Position numbers and translations under genes: made by a program. From Dromiciops gliroides (lineage: Eukaryota; Chordata; Mammalia; Microbiotheria; Microbiotheriidae), in contig NC_057861.1 in NCBI RefSeq assembly GCF_019393635.1, positions 61,178,532 through 61,242,531 on the forward strand: DNA of 64,000 bases, given 5' to 3'. The notes beneath the pieces were generated by a model that was not told the origin of the DNA, ran no database searches, and was given only the letters and a program-made list of their open reading frames with translations. Each line of letters starts with the position of its first letter. Within the stretch, counting starts at the first letter, position 1. Positions 1 through 11,905 of the stretch are shown piece after piece.

Positions 1-21
1 TGTATTTAATATTCAACACAT

Positions 22-162
22 GGGGGCAGCTAGGTGGTGCAGTAGATAGAGCACCAGCCCTGGAGTCAGGAGCACCTAAGTTCAAATATGGCCTCAGACA
101 CTTGACACTAGCTGTAAGACCCTGGGAAAGTCACTTAACCCTCATTGCCCCACAAAAAGAAA
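22..162 (+). mobile_element. tRNA-derived marsupial SINE (WSINE1/WALLSI-like)
   Basis: The copy starts with the usual GGGGCAGCTAGGTGG head (A box), has a B-box-like GTTCAAAT, then a short MIR-core-like stretch ending in an A-rich tail. Imperfect target-site duplications, AATATTCAACACATG and AATACTCAACATATG, flank it. This is the family seen about 35 times in the window. Confidence 0.9.
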
Positions 163-263
163 AATACTCAACATATGTTCATTAACCTAGATAAGATAAA
201 GAGCATCTACAATGCAGGAAGAATAGCAGCAGAAACCTCCAGAATTTCATAAGAATGGAATTT

Positions 264-800
264 TTAAAAATTTTAATCATAAAAGTATTTTATTATTTTC
301 CAGTTACATGTAAAGATAGTTTTCAACATTTATTTTCATAAGATTTTGAGTTCCAAATTTTTCTCCCTCCCTCCTTCCTCACCCCCTCCCCAAGACAAAA
401 AGCAATCTGATATAGGTTATATAAGTACAATCACATCAAACATATCTCTGCATTAGTCATGTTGTGAAAGAATAATCAGAACAAATGGGAAAACCTCAAA
501 AAGAAAAAACAAAAGCAAAAGTAGAAACAGTATGGTTCAATCTACATTCAGAATCCACAGTTCTTTTTTCTGGATGTGGAGAACATTTTCCATTATGAGT
601 TCTTTGGAATAGTCTTGGATCATTGTACTGCTGAGAAGAGCTAAATCTATCACAGTTGATCATCACACAATGTTACTGTAACTATGTACAATGTTCTCCT
701 TGTTCTGCTCACTTCACTTAGCATCAGTCAACTTAAGTCTTGCCATGTTTTTCTGAAATCTACCTGCTCATCATTTTTTACAGTTACTGGAAGTGGGACT
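264..800 (-). mobile_element. L1 3' end, antisense
   Basis: On the minus strand this is the 3' untranslated end of a marsupial L1: the terminal TTACATGTAACTGGAAAAT-type stretch, a G-rich run and the 'fails to react, index finger of DNA' type 3' UTR seen again at 11259, 19680 and 50100. It is truncated at its 5' side, as most L1 insertions are. Confidence 0.8.
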
Positions 801-814
801 GAAAAGGTAAATTT

Positions 815-946
815 GGTTTCTCTCTCTGTCTGTGTGTCTGTCTCTCTCTCCCCTGCCTCTCTCTCCCTATCTTTCCCCTCTCCTCTTTTTGTCTCTCTCT
901 GTCTCTGTTTCTGTCTCTCTCTCTCTGTCTCTCTGTCTCTTCTGTG
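815..946. repeat. CT-rich simple repeat
   Basis: About 130 bp of interrupted (TCTC/TCTG) repeats. Open frames on both strands here (poly Ser/Leu and Arg/Glu) arise only from the repeat. Confidence 0.95.
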
Positions 947-2090
947 TCCCAACTCCAATCTCTCAGCTACTTTTCATCAACCCAAGGACATATATGTACA
1001 GAGTGGACAATATCTTAAAGAAACCATTTTCTTTAGAAAGTGAACAAACTCAACAGGTACAAGGATTCGGGAAAACAGTGATTATTCTCTCAATTGAGAC
1101 AATGGCAGGAGCAGAAAAGAAAGAGAAGTAAAACAGGGATCATCTTTTCTGTTCTCAGTTGTATGATGGGTACAGCTTCCTTCAAAATCTTTGTTTAGCA
1201 TCTTTTAGTTCCAGTCGAACAGTACCTATTGTATAGATTCAGTTTCATGCTGAGCATTTTCAGTCATGGCTCAGACATACAGGCTGTGATAGAGGACAAG
1301 TCAAAGCTCCTATTCACAACACCACAGCTACAATCCCTTGTAATGGCATTGTGATCCCAACGACTCTCACAAGGACCCCTCATTTTGTTTCTGCATTTTC
1401 TGACATCATTGCCTCATGTGAGATAGTTCTTGCTGCATTTCCCTTAAAGAGAATAAGGGAAGTGATTTCAGTCTCTCCAAGGCCCAAGTAGCTAAGCATT
1501 TCTGTGACATTCCTCCCAAGGATCAGAAATTCTGCAATCCCTTGCAAAATCAACTGTCATCTACTTTATATATGCAATTATGCATCACATCATCAAAAGA
1601 AAAATCAGCACTTACAAAACAAGGATGATTAACCCAGAATTTGAGGCAATCAGGGTGCATTCACAGCAAATATACAATAACATATGCAATAGATATTAGC
1701 ATAGTATAAAACATTACTTAAAAGATAGCTTCAGTGACTACACTATGAAATTACACATAGGATAATATATTGTCTGCATTCCATGAAAGCAGTGCATGTA
1801 TATCGAAAAAACATTAGCAATTATGTATAACAGCAAAGCAAGAATCAAGAAATAATGCTATCAATAGGCCTACAGAATAATAAAACATGAGAAATCAGAT
1901 ATGAATATGCAAATAAATTATTAATAAAAATATACATCATCAACAGGTTCATGTAAATATTATGTATTATGATAGTAATACAGAAACAAATAAATGTGAA
2001 CAAGAATATAAAAAACTCTATTCTCCCCTCCAAATCCACTCCTCTAAACTTCCCTATTACTGTGAAGTACTCTACCATCCTCCTTGTCAC
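947..2090. other. Unassigned intergenic stretch
   Basis: No recognisable gene, RNA or repeat family. The sequence is A/T-rich, with short open frames on both strands that lack any protein signature. Confidence 0.5.
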
Positions 2091-2094
2091 CCAG

Positions 2095-3270
2095 GCTCAA
2101 AAGCTAAGTGTGATAGTTGACTTCTCCTCTTTTTCACCATCCCTCCCCCCTTTTATAATCAGTTTCCAAGTCCTGTCATTTCTACTTTGCTAACATTTCT
2201 CTTATATGTCCCTTTCTCTGTGACAATCACAATCTCATGCCTGGATTATTACCATAGCCTTCTGGTAGGTCTTCCTGCCTCAAGTCTCTTCCCTCTCATT
2301 TAATCCTCCTGCAGCTGCCAAAGTGTTCTTCATAAAGGATAGGTCTCAATTCAGAAAGACTCATGATGAAAAATGCTATCTACATCCAAGGAAGAACTGA
2401 TAGAGTCTGAATGCAGATCAAAGGATACTGTTTTCACCTTTTTTGTGTGCTTTTTTTCTCTTTTACAAACTGTAATATTTTTTCAAACTGTTTCTTCTTT
2501 CACAACAGTGGAAATAGGTTTTACATGATTGCTCATATATGACCTATATAAAATTGCTTACTGTCTTACAGAGGAGGGAAGTTAGAGAGGGAGAAAATTT
2601 ATAAAATTCATTTTATAAAAAATGAATGTTTAAAATTATCTTTACACATAATTGGAAAAAATAAGTACTATCAAATGGTGAAAAAAATGAACAAAAAATA
2701 AAAGTAAATAAAACACAGGTCTTAATCCTTTAATAAACTATTAGTAGTTCCATATTCTCTCCAGGATCATATCTAAAATCATGTTTGGTTTTTAATGCCC
2801 TTCATAACACAACTTCTTCCTACCTTTCCAGTCTTCTTACAACTTACTCCTTCCAAACATTCACTATAATCCATGATCCCTGACCTCCTTGATGTTCCTC
2901 ACCCAAGATCCTCCATTTCCCTACTCTGAGCACTTTCATTGGCTGCCCTTCCCCCATACTTGGAATCCTTTTCCTCCTCCTCTCTGATTCCTGCATGCTC
3001 TGGCTTCCTTCAAATCTCATCTAACACCCCACCTCTGCAAAAAGCCCTTTCCCAGCCTTCCTTGATGCTAGGGCCTTCCCACTGTGATTATCTCCATTTT
3101 ATCCTATATGTATTGTTTGTACATGGTTGTTTGAATATTGTCTCCCCAATTAAACTGTGCTACTTGAGATCAGATTCTGTTGTTTGTATTTTACTTTCTT
3201 TGTATCCCCACCACTAAGCTCAGTGTCTAGCACATAGTAGGTGTTTAATAAATGTTTTTTACTTGACTTG
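2095..3270 (+). mobile_element. L2 LINE, 3' portion, split by an L1 tail
   Basis: An old L2 copy in two colinear pieces (about 2095-2345 and 2716-3270). It carries the typical L2 run of CTTCCTGCCTCAAGTCTCT-like and CTGGCTTCCTTCAAATCTCA-like blocks and ends in the GCACATAGTAGGTGTTTAAT-type L2 terminus. An L1 3' end sits between the pieces. Reading frames are fully decayed. Confidence 0.75.
2350..2715 (+). mobile_element. L1 3' UTR fragment inserted in the L2
   Basis: A sense-strand marsupial L1 3' end that closes with TTTACACATAATTGGAAAA and an A-rich tail. It interrupts the L2 at 2095-3270, so it is the younger of the two. Confidence 0.75.
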
Positions 3271-3356
3271 ATAAACAGAAACATACCCTAAATGTGCAGT
3301 GGTTTACATGTGAAACAATAAGTATATGCAATTACATACAAAGTATACATTAGATA

Positions 3357-3497
3357 GGGGCAGATAGGTGGCACAGTGGATAAAGCACTGGCCCTGGATT
3401 CAGGAGGATGTGAGTTCAAATCTGGCCTCAGATACTTGACACATACTATGTGACCCTGGGCAAGTCACTTAACCCTCATTGCCCCACCCCCCCAAAA
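3357..3497 (+). mobile_element. SINE, WSINE1-like, TTGACAC/CCCTCATTGCCC subtype
   Basis: Full-length head and tail, bounded by a perfect duplication of AAGTATACATTAGATAG on both sides. The intact target-site duplication marks this as one of the younger copies. Confidence 0.95.
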
Positions 3498-3514
3498 AAG
3501 TATACATTAGATAG

Positions 3515-4850
3515 AGAAACATTGCCATTATTATCTAACTACATGTATAACCATTTCCCTAATTTCCTATGTAATATTGTAAAATTGTCTAGTCACTGGC
3601 TGAATAGACCTACCTCTTCTGTGAACTACTGATTTGTCTTCTTGCCAGCCAGAACAGAGAAGACCAGTCTGGGTAAGAGAAACAGAGTTTCCAGAAGTTT
3701 GATCTTCCCAAGACTTCCAAAAGAGGAGTGAGCTCAACATGTACAAGTTGAGGCAGACAACCAGACACCCAAAATAGAGAATTCCTGGAGAGGCAAGAAA
3801 ACAAATTTCTTCTTCAACTTGTGAGTCAGCAGTAAAACTAGTTGGTCCATGCTGACCAACTACCACAATCAAGGCAGGCAAATCAAGCTAGCTGAATCAC
3901 CAAAGTACCCTTTGGGAGAGACAAGAAATGTCATGTTCCAGGTGAGTCAAAGCATTGCCAGCACTTTGATCACTACCTCCCCTAAGACATTTATGGATAA
4001 TTCTTAAGACCTGAACCCAAAGACCCTTGGAATTATGGTGCCTCCAATACGATCAGCCCTGCTTCCAATTTGGCCCCCACTGCCATCACTGAAGAAGCAA
4101 GTCCTGGGAAACAAAGAGCCCACTATCCTTGACACCACCTACACCAAAAGGTGACCAATTGCCACCAATTAGCAGATAAGCCTGAGAGCCCCAGGAATAG
4201 CACTACCTCAAAGACTATTGCCTCTCCTTCCAGCCCAGCCCCTAAAACCATATTTGAGAGGAATAATCCTTGTGGATCAGGGGCCAGCCATCCTTACCAA
4301 CTTCTAGACAATTGCTACTGTGAGGATAAGCAACCCAGGCCAGATGGAACAAGGTATTCATCCTAATGGAGAAAGCAGCAAGTGCCAGGTAAGCCATACC
4401 ACCACCACCTGGGAATACAAATACAAGCACCACCACCACCTTCCCCCAGATTGCAGTGAAGATACTTTAGGACCCTGAAGCCAGCAGCCCTGGGAATAGC
4501 ATCATTCCCTTGCTTCCAGCATGGACCTTTCAGTCATCAATCAGGAATGATGTAGACATGCAACCTAGCAACTACTTCTAAACATCCTTCTGACCTAACT
4601 TCCTCAACACTTTAAAAAGAAAGTTCTCACCACCCAAATCCTTGGTACTGTCAAATGGCTCAACATCAGAAACAGATATGGTCTTATGAATGGAAATGAC
4701 ATGAAAGAAGAAGCATTCCTATCTTCTTTGCTGCTGTACCCTAAGGACCATGAGGCCTTTTCATGTAGCATGAAACTGAAACCTGCATGTGTTGTTTCCC
4801 CTTATTAGAATGTGAACTCTTGAAACACACAGCTATTAAGTATCTGAGAC
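3515..4850. other. Unassigned stretch with degenerate internal repetition
   Basis: No gene recognised. Around 3925-4530 related blocks recur, holding CCAGGTGAG/CCAGGTAAG, GACC(C)TGAA, GGAATAGCA and a later CTTCCAGC, at about 4009, 4178 and 4473. This looks like an old, decayed repeat or locally duplicated sequence. Short open frames over it have no protein signature. Confidence 0.4.
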
Positions 4851-4852
4851 CA

Positions 4853-6030
4853 GACTTCCAGGGTGGAGCCAAGGTGGCAGAGGAAAGGCAGTGAGCTCTC
4901 GAACTCATTACATGATCACTCCAAAAAACATCTAAATAATGCCATAGGACAATTGCTGGAGCAGCAAAACCCATAGAAGAATGTGCTGAAATCATCTTCC
5001 AACCAATGACAGCTTCGAAGGTCAGAAGGAGGAAGCTGCTGTGCTGAGACAGAAGTGGAGCCCAACCCCACAGTAACCCTGACACAGATCCAGTCCCAGG
5101 AAGGCCTCACCAGAGAAAGAAACTACCCAGAGACTCTGAATCAGCTGCAGTGCCAGTGTTGTCTGGAACTAAGCTCACAGTCTGGTGAGAGGGCTGAACC
5201 CTTGGAAGGGGGGAGATTACAGGGGTCTCTGCTGGTGCTGAGGTGGAACTTTGGTTTTTCACCCCTGCTGGGAATGAGGAGGTAGGCTTGAGTAGCATTG
5301 GCCCAGGTGAGGAGGGGCATATGCTCATCAGAGCTGACAACCACAACACAGAAAGCTGGTTGATTAGCTAGTTAGTCTAGGATCATCTATGGACCAGGGA
5401 ATAGATCAGGCAAGTGAAGAACCTGCTCCTCCTTAGATCATACCACCTGAGACCTTCTGAAGCTTGGGATAGTGCAGCCTGGAAACAGTGACCCACTTTA
5501 AGGAGCTAAAAGTCAAGTAAAAGAAAGGCAAGACAAGTAGACAGAGAAAGGTGAGAACCATAGAAAGTTTCTTTAGTGACAAGGAAGATCAAGGTGCACC
5601 CTCAGAGGAAGATGTCAACATCAGGGCCCCTATAACTAAAGCTTCCAAGAAAAATATGAATTGGTCTCAAGCCAAAGAGACACTCAAAAAGGTGGTTATT
5701 TTCAGCAAGGCAATGATCCAATACAACTCTGAAGAACTTATGAAAATTACAGTCCATCTACAGAGAAAGAACTGATGGTATCTGAAAACAGACTGAAACA
5801 CATTTTTTTGACAATTCCTTAATCAGAAGTTTGTTATTATCTGTTTTCTCTCACAACCTAGATAATGTAGAATTGTTTTCCATGACTACTCATGTATAAT
5901 TTATGTTGAATTCTTTGAGTTCTTGGGGTGGGGTGGGAGGAGAGGATGGAAGAGAAGTTGGAACACAAAGTTTTTTTAAATAATTGATGTTAAAATTTGT
6001 TTTTACATGTAATTTGGAAAATAAAAGTCC
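4853..6030 (+). mobile_element. Internally deleted L1 ('mini-L1': 5' UTR/ORF1 start joined to 3' UTR)
   Basis: The sequence opens with an L1 5' UTR (GGAGCCAAGGTGGCAGAGG). It runs into the start of ORF1 near 5570-5690, whose product includes SKKNMNWSQAKETLKK, then passes near 5695 straight into L1 3' UTR ending TACATGTAATTTGGAAAATA. Most of ORF1 and all of ORF2 are missing. It is either a deletion derivative or two abutting fragments; the correct order and orientation favour the first. Confidence 0.65.
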
Positions 6031-6044
6031 AAAAACAAAAAAAA

Positions 6045-6248
6045 ATAGGAAAGTAACTATTCTCAGCAATACAATGATCCAAGACAATCCCAAAGGACTA
6101 ATGATAAAGCATACTATCCACCTCCAAAAAAAGAACTGAAATTGACTGCACACAGACTGAATCATGCTATTTTTCACTTTCATTTTTTTCTTATTCAGGT
6201 TTTCTTATATTAAATGACTAATATGGTGATGTTTTGTATAATTGCATG

Positions 6249-6280
<32 letters not shown>

Positions 6281-6395
6281 ATGTGATTGCTCACTGCCTC
6301 TAGGAGGGGAGAAGGGAGAGAGGGAAGGGGGGATAGAATTTGGAACTCAAAAACGTTGAACAAAAATGTTTATTATCATTAAAAAAGAAAAAAGG
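6045..6395 (+). mobile_element. L1 3' end
   Basis: A second sense-strand L1 3' UTR directly follows the mini-L1. It starts at the CAGCAATACAATGATCCAAG block and ends in an A-rich tail, with a (TA)n run inside. Confidence 0.75.
6248..6276. repeat. (TA)n microsatellite
   Basis: An uninterrupted alternating T/A run within the L1 3' end. Confidence 0.95.
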
Positions 6396-6429
6396 TAAAA
6401 AAACAAATAGGAAAGTTGGAAAGAGGTGA

Positions 6430-7160
6430 GGATTTATAGGGAAAGATAATGAGTTCTGTTTTGGACATATCAAGTTTGAGATGCCAATGGGCTACCCAAT
6501 TGGAGATGGTTTTGAGAAGGCACTAGCACCTTGAGGATCATGCAGAACAGGGATGTCAAATTATTGGTCCCATACCCCCAGCAAAACTTGCCAGTAAACC
6601 CCAATGAGATTAAAAGTGTAATTGTGGGGCAGCTAGGTGGCACAGTGGATAGAGCACTGGCCCTGGAGTCAGGAGTACCTGAGTTCAAATCCGGCCTCAG
6701 ACACTTAACACTTACTAGCTGTGTGACCCTGGGCAAGTCACTTAACCCCAATTGCCTCACTAAAAAAAAAAAAGTGTAATTGTTGACAAAAGTGTAAATT
6801 AAATTAAAAGTGTAAATCTTTGACAAAATAAATACAAATAGAACATAGATAATGTTAATTTGTGGCTTTATAAGTCAATATGTCACCACATGGATCAGTT
6901 TCTGATAGAGTTTGACATCACTGAAGAAAATAGTGTTTGAACTAAGCATTGAAAAAAGCTGAAGATTCTGATAGGCAATGGGAGTGCATTTGGGCATGGG
7001 AGACAGCCAATCCAAAAGAATGGAGGTGGAGAATGGATTGTACTGTATGAGAGGCAGTAAGAAGTCTAGTTTGGCAAGTTAGTAGTTTTTTTTGTGTGTG
7101 AAAGGGAGAAGTTTATATTTCATCCTTGAAGTAACAGGAAACCACTAGAGTTTGATGAGC
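6430..7160. other. Ancient interspersed repeat of unnamed family, split by a SINE
   Basis: Contains the blocks TTTTGGACATATCAAGTTTG and GGAAACCACTAGAGTTTGAT. Both recur in diverged form elsewhere in the window (20030-20180, 20530-20790, 31600-31830, 44230-44480, 54580-54700). I recognise it as multicopy but cannot name the family. Confidence 0.5.
6626..6769 (+). mobile_element. SINE, WSINE1-like, TTAACAC/CCCCAATTGCC subtype
   Basis: Full-length copy with the tail GCCTCACTAAAAAA. The target-site duplication is AAAAGTGTAATTGT on both sides. Confidence 0.95.
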
Positions 7161-7164
7161 AGCA

Positions 7165-8235
7165 CTTTATATCTTCTGAAATTCTGAGTCTATGAAAGTG
7201 ACCTGTTTAGCCAAGTATATGTCTCTGGAAGTCTAATTTCAGTGTTGGGTAGGTTAGGTCTTCTTCATTTGTACTCCTATAGTTGTGCGCTCTCCTGTTT
7301 ACCTTCTTAGACCTGAGATGTAGGCACTATGTCTTTTCTTAGGAACAGGCTCCATAATTATCTCAGTTCCCTCCATGATTAAATTGGCTCTGTGTGTGCT
7401 TGTGCTTGTGAGCCCCAATAGAAGTGCTTCCCACCATATTTACTAGTTGATTCTCAGTTGATTTCAGTTAGTCAGCCAGACTTAACTGTAAATGTGCTTA
7501 CTACTTAAATATATACTTATCTGTGTTTTAAGAATTAGTTTGTTCATAATTTCTTTAGCAAACTACTTAGTACAAAAGACCTTAGGAGCAAAAACTATCA
7601 GACTTCTAACTCTGAGTGTTCAAGAAGGTTGGAGGGGAAGATTAACAGCTTCAGGGAAAGGAAGGTTTCAAGAAGTCCAGACACCTGGAGCTGTGAACTC
7701 AGAAGTTCTTTGAATTTGATACAAAAATATCTTGGATTTAGAATCATAAAATAATACTTGATTTCCCTCATCATGCCTGGACAACTTAGGAAATGATATA
7801 TTTTAGCAGAAGATGATTTGTCAAGAGTTACATAGATATTTATGCATTTGTGCAATGGCATATGTGTGTATCTGTAAGAAAAACTAAATCCTGCTTTCAA
7901 GCCAAAAGAGCCTAATTAGAGAAAATCATTAAAATCACAATTCAACTCATTATGGATTTGGTACAGATTAAAGTGGGAGAAAATGAGGTTTGATATGATT
8001 CTAATTAGAGCTATTTCATCATTGCTTGGAACTTAAATGTGCATCACTGGTATATTACATGTACATGGTTTCATTTTTTTCTGTGATTGTTTCTAGAGCC
8101 CTCCATTATGGACCATTTCATTGGAAACCCTGACAATGAGTAACTAGGGTTCTTGAACTCAGATTTCTTTCTTAGGCAATCCATTTCTCCTCTTTCTTAG
8201 GAGTGACAAAAGAGAAGTCTTTGGATTCTTCTGTT
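7165..8235. other. Unassigned stretch; 7165-7440 resembles distal OR-unit flank
   Basis: The first 280 bp align by eye, with gaps, to 47155-47350, which lies about 650 bp above the promoter of the third OR gene. Shared landmarks are CTTCTTAG(A/G)(C/T)CTGAG and the CTATGTCTT block after it. The remainder holds no recognised gene or repeat. Confidence 0.35.
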
Positions 8236-8239
8236 CTCT

Positions 8240-9055
8240 TCCTCTTGATGCTGTTTCTTGTATCCAATGTGATGTTCCTAAAGTACAGGTATGTCCATGT
8301 TACTGCCCTACTCAATAAACTGCAGTGATTCCCTAGTGCCTCTAGAATCAAATATAAATTTTTCTGGTTATATTTGAAAGTTTTTTACAACATTGCTACT
8401 GTACTATCTTTTCAGTCTCATAATATATTACACCCCTTCCTGTACTCTGAAATATAGCATTTCCCTTCTCCATTACTTAGCACTGACTGACCCTAACTAC
8501 TAGTTGTATTCTGTCTGCATACCTGACTCATAGAATCCCTCCCTTCCTTCAAGATGCATCTCAAGGACAACCTTCTACATGAAGCATTTTCTGATAGTGT
8601 CCCCTCAAACTACCTTGTATTTAACTGTTTTATATTTATGTGTATTCTCCTTATATTTATATTGCACACATAAATACATACTCATGTATATCCAACTCCC
8701 ACTTTCAACCCCTAATTCCCTGAATTACTTCTCCACCACCTCTGCACAAATGAGAAAACTGAGGTACACAGAAGCTAAGCAACTTTCCCAGGATCTCACA
8801 GCTCGTAAATGTCTGAGGCCAGATTTGAATACAAATTTTCCTGACTACAGGTTTAGTGAGAAGCCTTGGTTTCTTCCAACACTTAATTCCTACAAGAAAC
8901 CTTCTCTCATCCCTCTAGTTCCTTGTGCTCTCTTACTCCTTGATTTATCTCATATTTATCTATCTGTATAAAAATTGAATCACTGAACAGAATATGAGAT
9001 CTTTGTTATTGTTGTTTTTGTCTTTTGAATCCCCAAGACTGAAAACAGTGCCTTG
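8240..9055 (+). mobile_element. Decayed L2 remnants with a MIR fragment
   Basis: L2-like blocks (CTACTCAATAAACTGCAGTG; CTTCCTTCAAGATGCATCTC) lie at 8240-8700 and the L2-type terminus at 9010-9060. Between them, at 8740-8860, is an antisense MIR core recognised from GAGAAAACTGAGGTACACAG and the CAGGATCTCACAGCTCG block. Confidence 0.55.
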
Positions 9056-9061
9056 TACATT

Positions 9062-9310
9062 ATGGACACTAGATGGAACAATGGATAGAATGCTAGACCT
9101 AGAGTCAGGAAGACCTGAGTTCAAATACAACCACAGACACTTGCTGGTATCCTGAGCTTTACCTTTTAGTACCTTAACTTTTGTCTGCCTTAATTTTTTT
9201 CACCTGTAAAATGAGGAAAATAAAAGTACCCACCTCCCAGCATTGTTCTTCAAATAAGATGAGATAATACTTGTAAAAATGCTATAGAAATGCTTGCTAT
9301 TATTATTTTT
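9062..9310 (+). mobile_element. CORE-SINE (MAR1/MIR type)
   Basis: A decayed tRNA-like head (GAACAATGGATAGAATGCTAG), a core, CACCTGTAAAATGAGGAAAA, and a GATAATACTTGTAAA...TATTATTATT tail give the full MIR-like order. Confidence 0.75.
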
Positions 9311-10159
9311 GTTAAATTTCTTAAAGTTTATAGTTCAACTTCTGGAAGCCAAGATGGGGGAGTAAGCAATGAATTACTATAACTCCCATATTCCCCTCCA
9401 AACAACCATAAAATAGTGCCCCAAAACAAATTCTGGAACAGCAGAACCATCATAAAATGGGGTAAAACAATCTTTGAGTCCAAGAAACTTGGAAGATCAG
9501 CAGGAAATGTGTGTTTCACTCAGCTGAAAGTGGAGCCGAGTTCAGTACAGGAAGCATCCCAGCAAGACCCATTTCAGCAAACCAGCAGGAGATCTCGAGC
9601 CTCAGTACAGTGAAGGAGGAAAACACCAACACCAGGACCCCCCACATGCCTCAGCATAGACAGGGGAATGGACAGATAGCAGCTCTGAGAACTGCCACAT
9701 GCTTCGGCATAGCCCAGGACAAACAGGCAATCTCTACTGGCCAGACATCCTTGTGCTTCAGGGTGTCCCTGGGTAAATGCAGAAACATTTCACCACCTCA
9801 GCACATGCCAGACACCAACACTGGGACCCCAGGTCAGCACCAAGTGAGCTGCCAGAGCTCTATGGCCTCTATCAGTCACCCCCCCATCCCACCCCCTCAA
9901 CACAACATCAGACACAAGGGTCTCACATGGGCCCCAGGGCAACACCAGTACAGCATCAGGTAAACAGTTAGGGCCTGTAGCCCCTGACACACAAGAAGCC
10001 TTAGATGGTGTACCTTCTACCCTGGGAATAGAGCTCAAAATTAAAAGAAAGGGAAAAGGCCAAAAAAGATGAGCAAAACAACAACAATAATCTAGCCAAA
10101 CAAAACTATTATTATGGTAACAGGGAAGATTAAACACATGAACTAAGAGGAGGACAGCA

Positions 10160-11200
10160 ATGTCAAAACACCTATGGGCAAAACTCCAAAGAAAAGTAGG
10201 AAATGGGGGCAGCCAGGTGGCACAATGGATAAAGCACTGGCCCTGGATTCAGGAGGACCTGAGTTCAAATCTGGCCTCAAACATTTGACACTTACTAGCT
10301 GGGCAAGTCACTTAACCCTCACTGCCCTGCAAAAAAAGAAAAGAAAAGAAAAGAAAAGAAGTGGGAAATGGCTGCAAGCCCAAAAAGAACTCATGGAAGA
10401 GATTTAAAAAGAGTTTTAAAATCATATAAGAGAGGCAGAAGAAAAAATAGGAAAAGAAATGAGAGTGATGGAAGAAAATTATGAAAAAAACCCAATTCCT
10501 TAAAAAGTAGAATTGGCCAAATAGAAAAGAGAGTACAAAAGCTAATTGAGGAAAACACCTCCTTAATAGGTAGAACTGAGGAGTGAAAGTTAATGACTCC
10601 TCAGTCAAACAAATTCAAAAGAATGAAAAAAAATATAAGAAAATGTAAAATACCCCATGGGAAAAACAACTGACCTGAAAAATACATCCAAGAGCGACAA
10701 TGTCAGAATTTTTGGACTACTACAAGGCCATAATCAAAAGGAGGACCTGGGCAACATCTTTCAAAAAATAATCAAAGAAAACTGCCATGCTATCCTGGAA
10801 CCAGAGGGCAAAATAGACATTGAAAGAATCCACTGATCACCTCAGGGAAAGATCGCAAAATGAAAACTCCAAGGAGTATTATAGCCAAAGTTCAGAACTA
10901 ACAAGTCAAAGAAAAGTTTTGCAAGTGGACAGAAAGAAACAATGCAAATACCAGAGAGCCACAATCAGGATTACACAGGACTTCACAGCTGAAACAATAA
11001 AAGTTTGAAGGTCATAGAACATGATATTCCTAACCAGTGAAATAAAACATAGTATATCAAGAGGGATAAATGGCCATTCAATGAAATAGAAAGATTTTAA
11101 GCTTTCATAAGAAGACCAGAATTAAAGCAAAAGTTTGATCTTGAATATCAAGACCCAAGAGAAGCATATGAAGGTAAAAAGGGAAGAAAATATAAGGGAT
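10160..11200 (+). pseudogene. L1 ORF1 remnant (RNA-binding ORF1p)
   Basis: The product of L1 ORF1 coats L1 RNA. The remnant keeps a Lys/Glu-rich coiled-coil stretch (10380-10600) and the start of the RRM domain near 10700, where the frame reads DNVRIFGLLQG. It then has the HAILEPEGKIDIERIH block near 10790. Several in-frame stops follow, and a SINE at 10206-10359 interrupts the N-terminal part. Confidence 0.8.
10206..10359 (+). mobile_element. SINE inserted in L1 ORF1
   Basis: WSINE1-like, CCCTCACTGCCC tail with an (AAAAG)n A-rich end. Flanks are AGTAGGAAATGG and AGTGGGAAATGG. A deletion removed part of the CTAGCTGTGTGACCC block. Confidence 0.9.
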
Positions 11201-11258
11201 ACAATAGAGCTAAGTGGTTTACATCTCTACATGGGAAGATGATATTTGTAATTCTTTT

Positions 11259-11905
11259 GGGGGGGGCATGTTATCTTAATGTTTTATTTTTTCCAGTTAC
11301 ATGTAGAGCTAGTTTTCAACATTTGCTTTTATAACATTTTGAGTTCCAAATTGTTCTCCTTCCTTCTCTTCTTTCCCTACCCCTCCCAAGACAGAAAGAA
11401 ATCTGATATAGGTCATATGTGTACAATCACATTAAACATTTCTTCATTGGTAATGTTGTGAAAGAAGAATCAGAACAAAAAGGAAAATCTCAAAAAAAGC
11501 AAAAAAAAAAGTAGAAATAGTATGGTTCAATCTGCATTCAGATTCAACAATTCTTTTTTCTGGATGTGGAGAGCATTTTCCATGATGAGACCTTTGGAAT
11601 TGTCTTAGATAACTGTATTACTGAAAAGAGCTAAGTCTATCACAGTTGATCATCACACAATGTTGTTGTTACTGTGTACAATGTTCTCCTGGTTCTGCTT
11701 ACTTCACTCAGCATCAGTCGATTTAAGTCTTTCCTGTTTTTTCTGAAATCTGCCTCTTATTCAATTTTTATAGCACAATAGTATTTCATTAGATTCATAT
11801 ACCACAACTTGTTCAGCCATTTCCTAATTGATGGGTATTACCTCAATTTCCAACTCTTTGCCACCACAAAGAGAGCTGCTATAAATATTTTTGAACATGT
11901 GGGTC
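11259..11905 (-). mobile_element. Antisense L1 3' end inserted in the larger L1
   Basis: Minus-strand L1 3' UTR plus the last codons of ORF2. The frame ending near 11842 reads KIFIAALFVVAKSWKLR, the conserved L1 ORF2 C-terminal block. It sits in the ORF1-ORF2 spacer of the host L1, which resumes at about 11905. Confidence 0.8.

Noticed and set aside
728-1131. Open frames rich in Ser/Leu or Arg/Glu
   Set aside because: They translate a CT-rich simple repeat; the same holds for the Glu-Thr frame at 22432-22818.
4151-4366. 71-codon open frame as a small gene
   Set aside because: It lies in degenerate repeated sequence with no start context, homologous domain or codon bias that I can see.
6626-6700. 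tRNA genes
   Set aside because: A and B boxes are present in every SINE head, but none folds into a full tRNA with an acceptor stem; they are tRNA-derived repeats.
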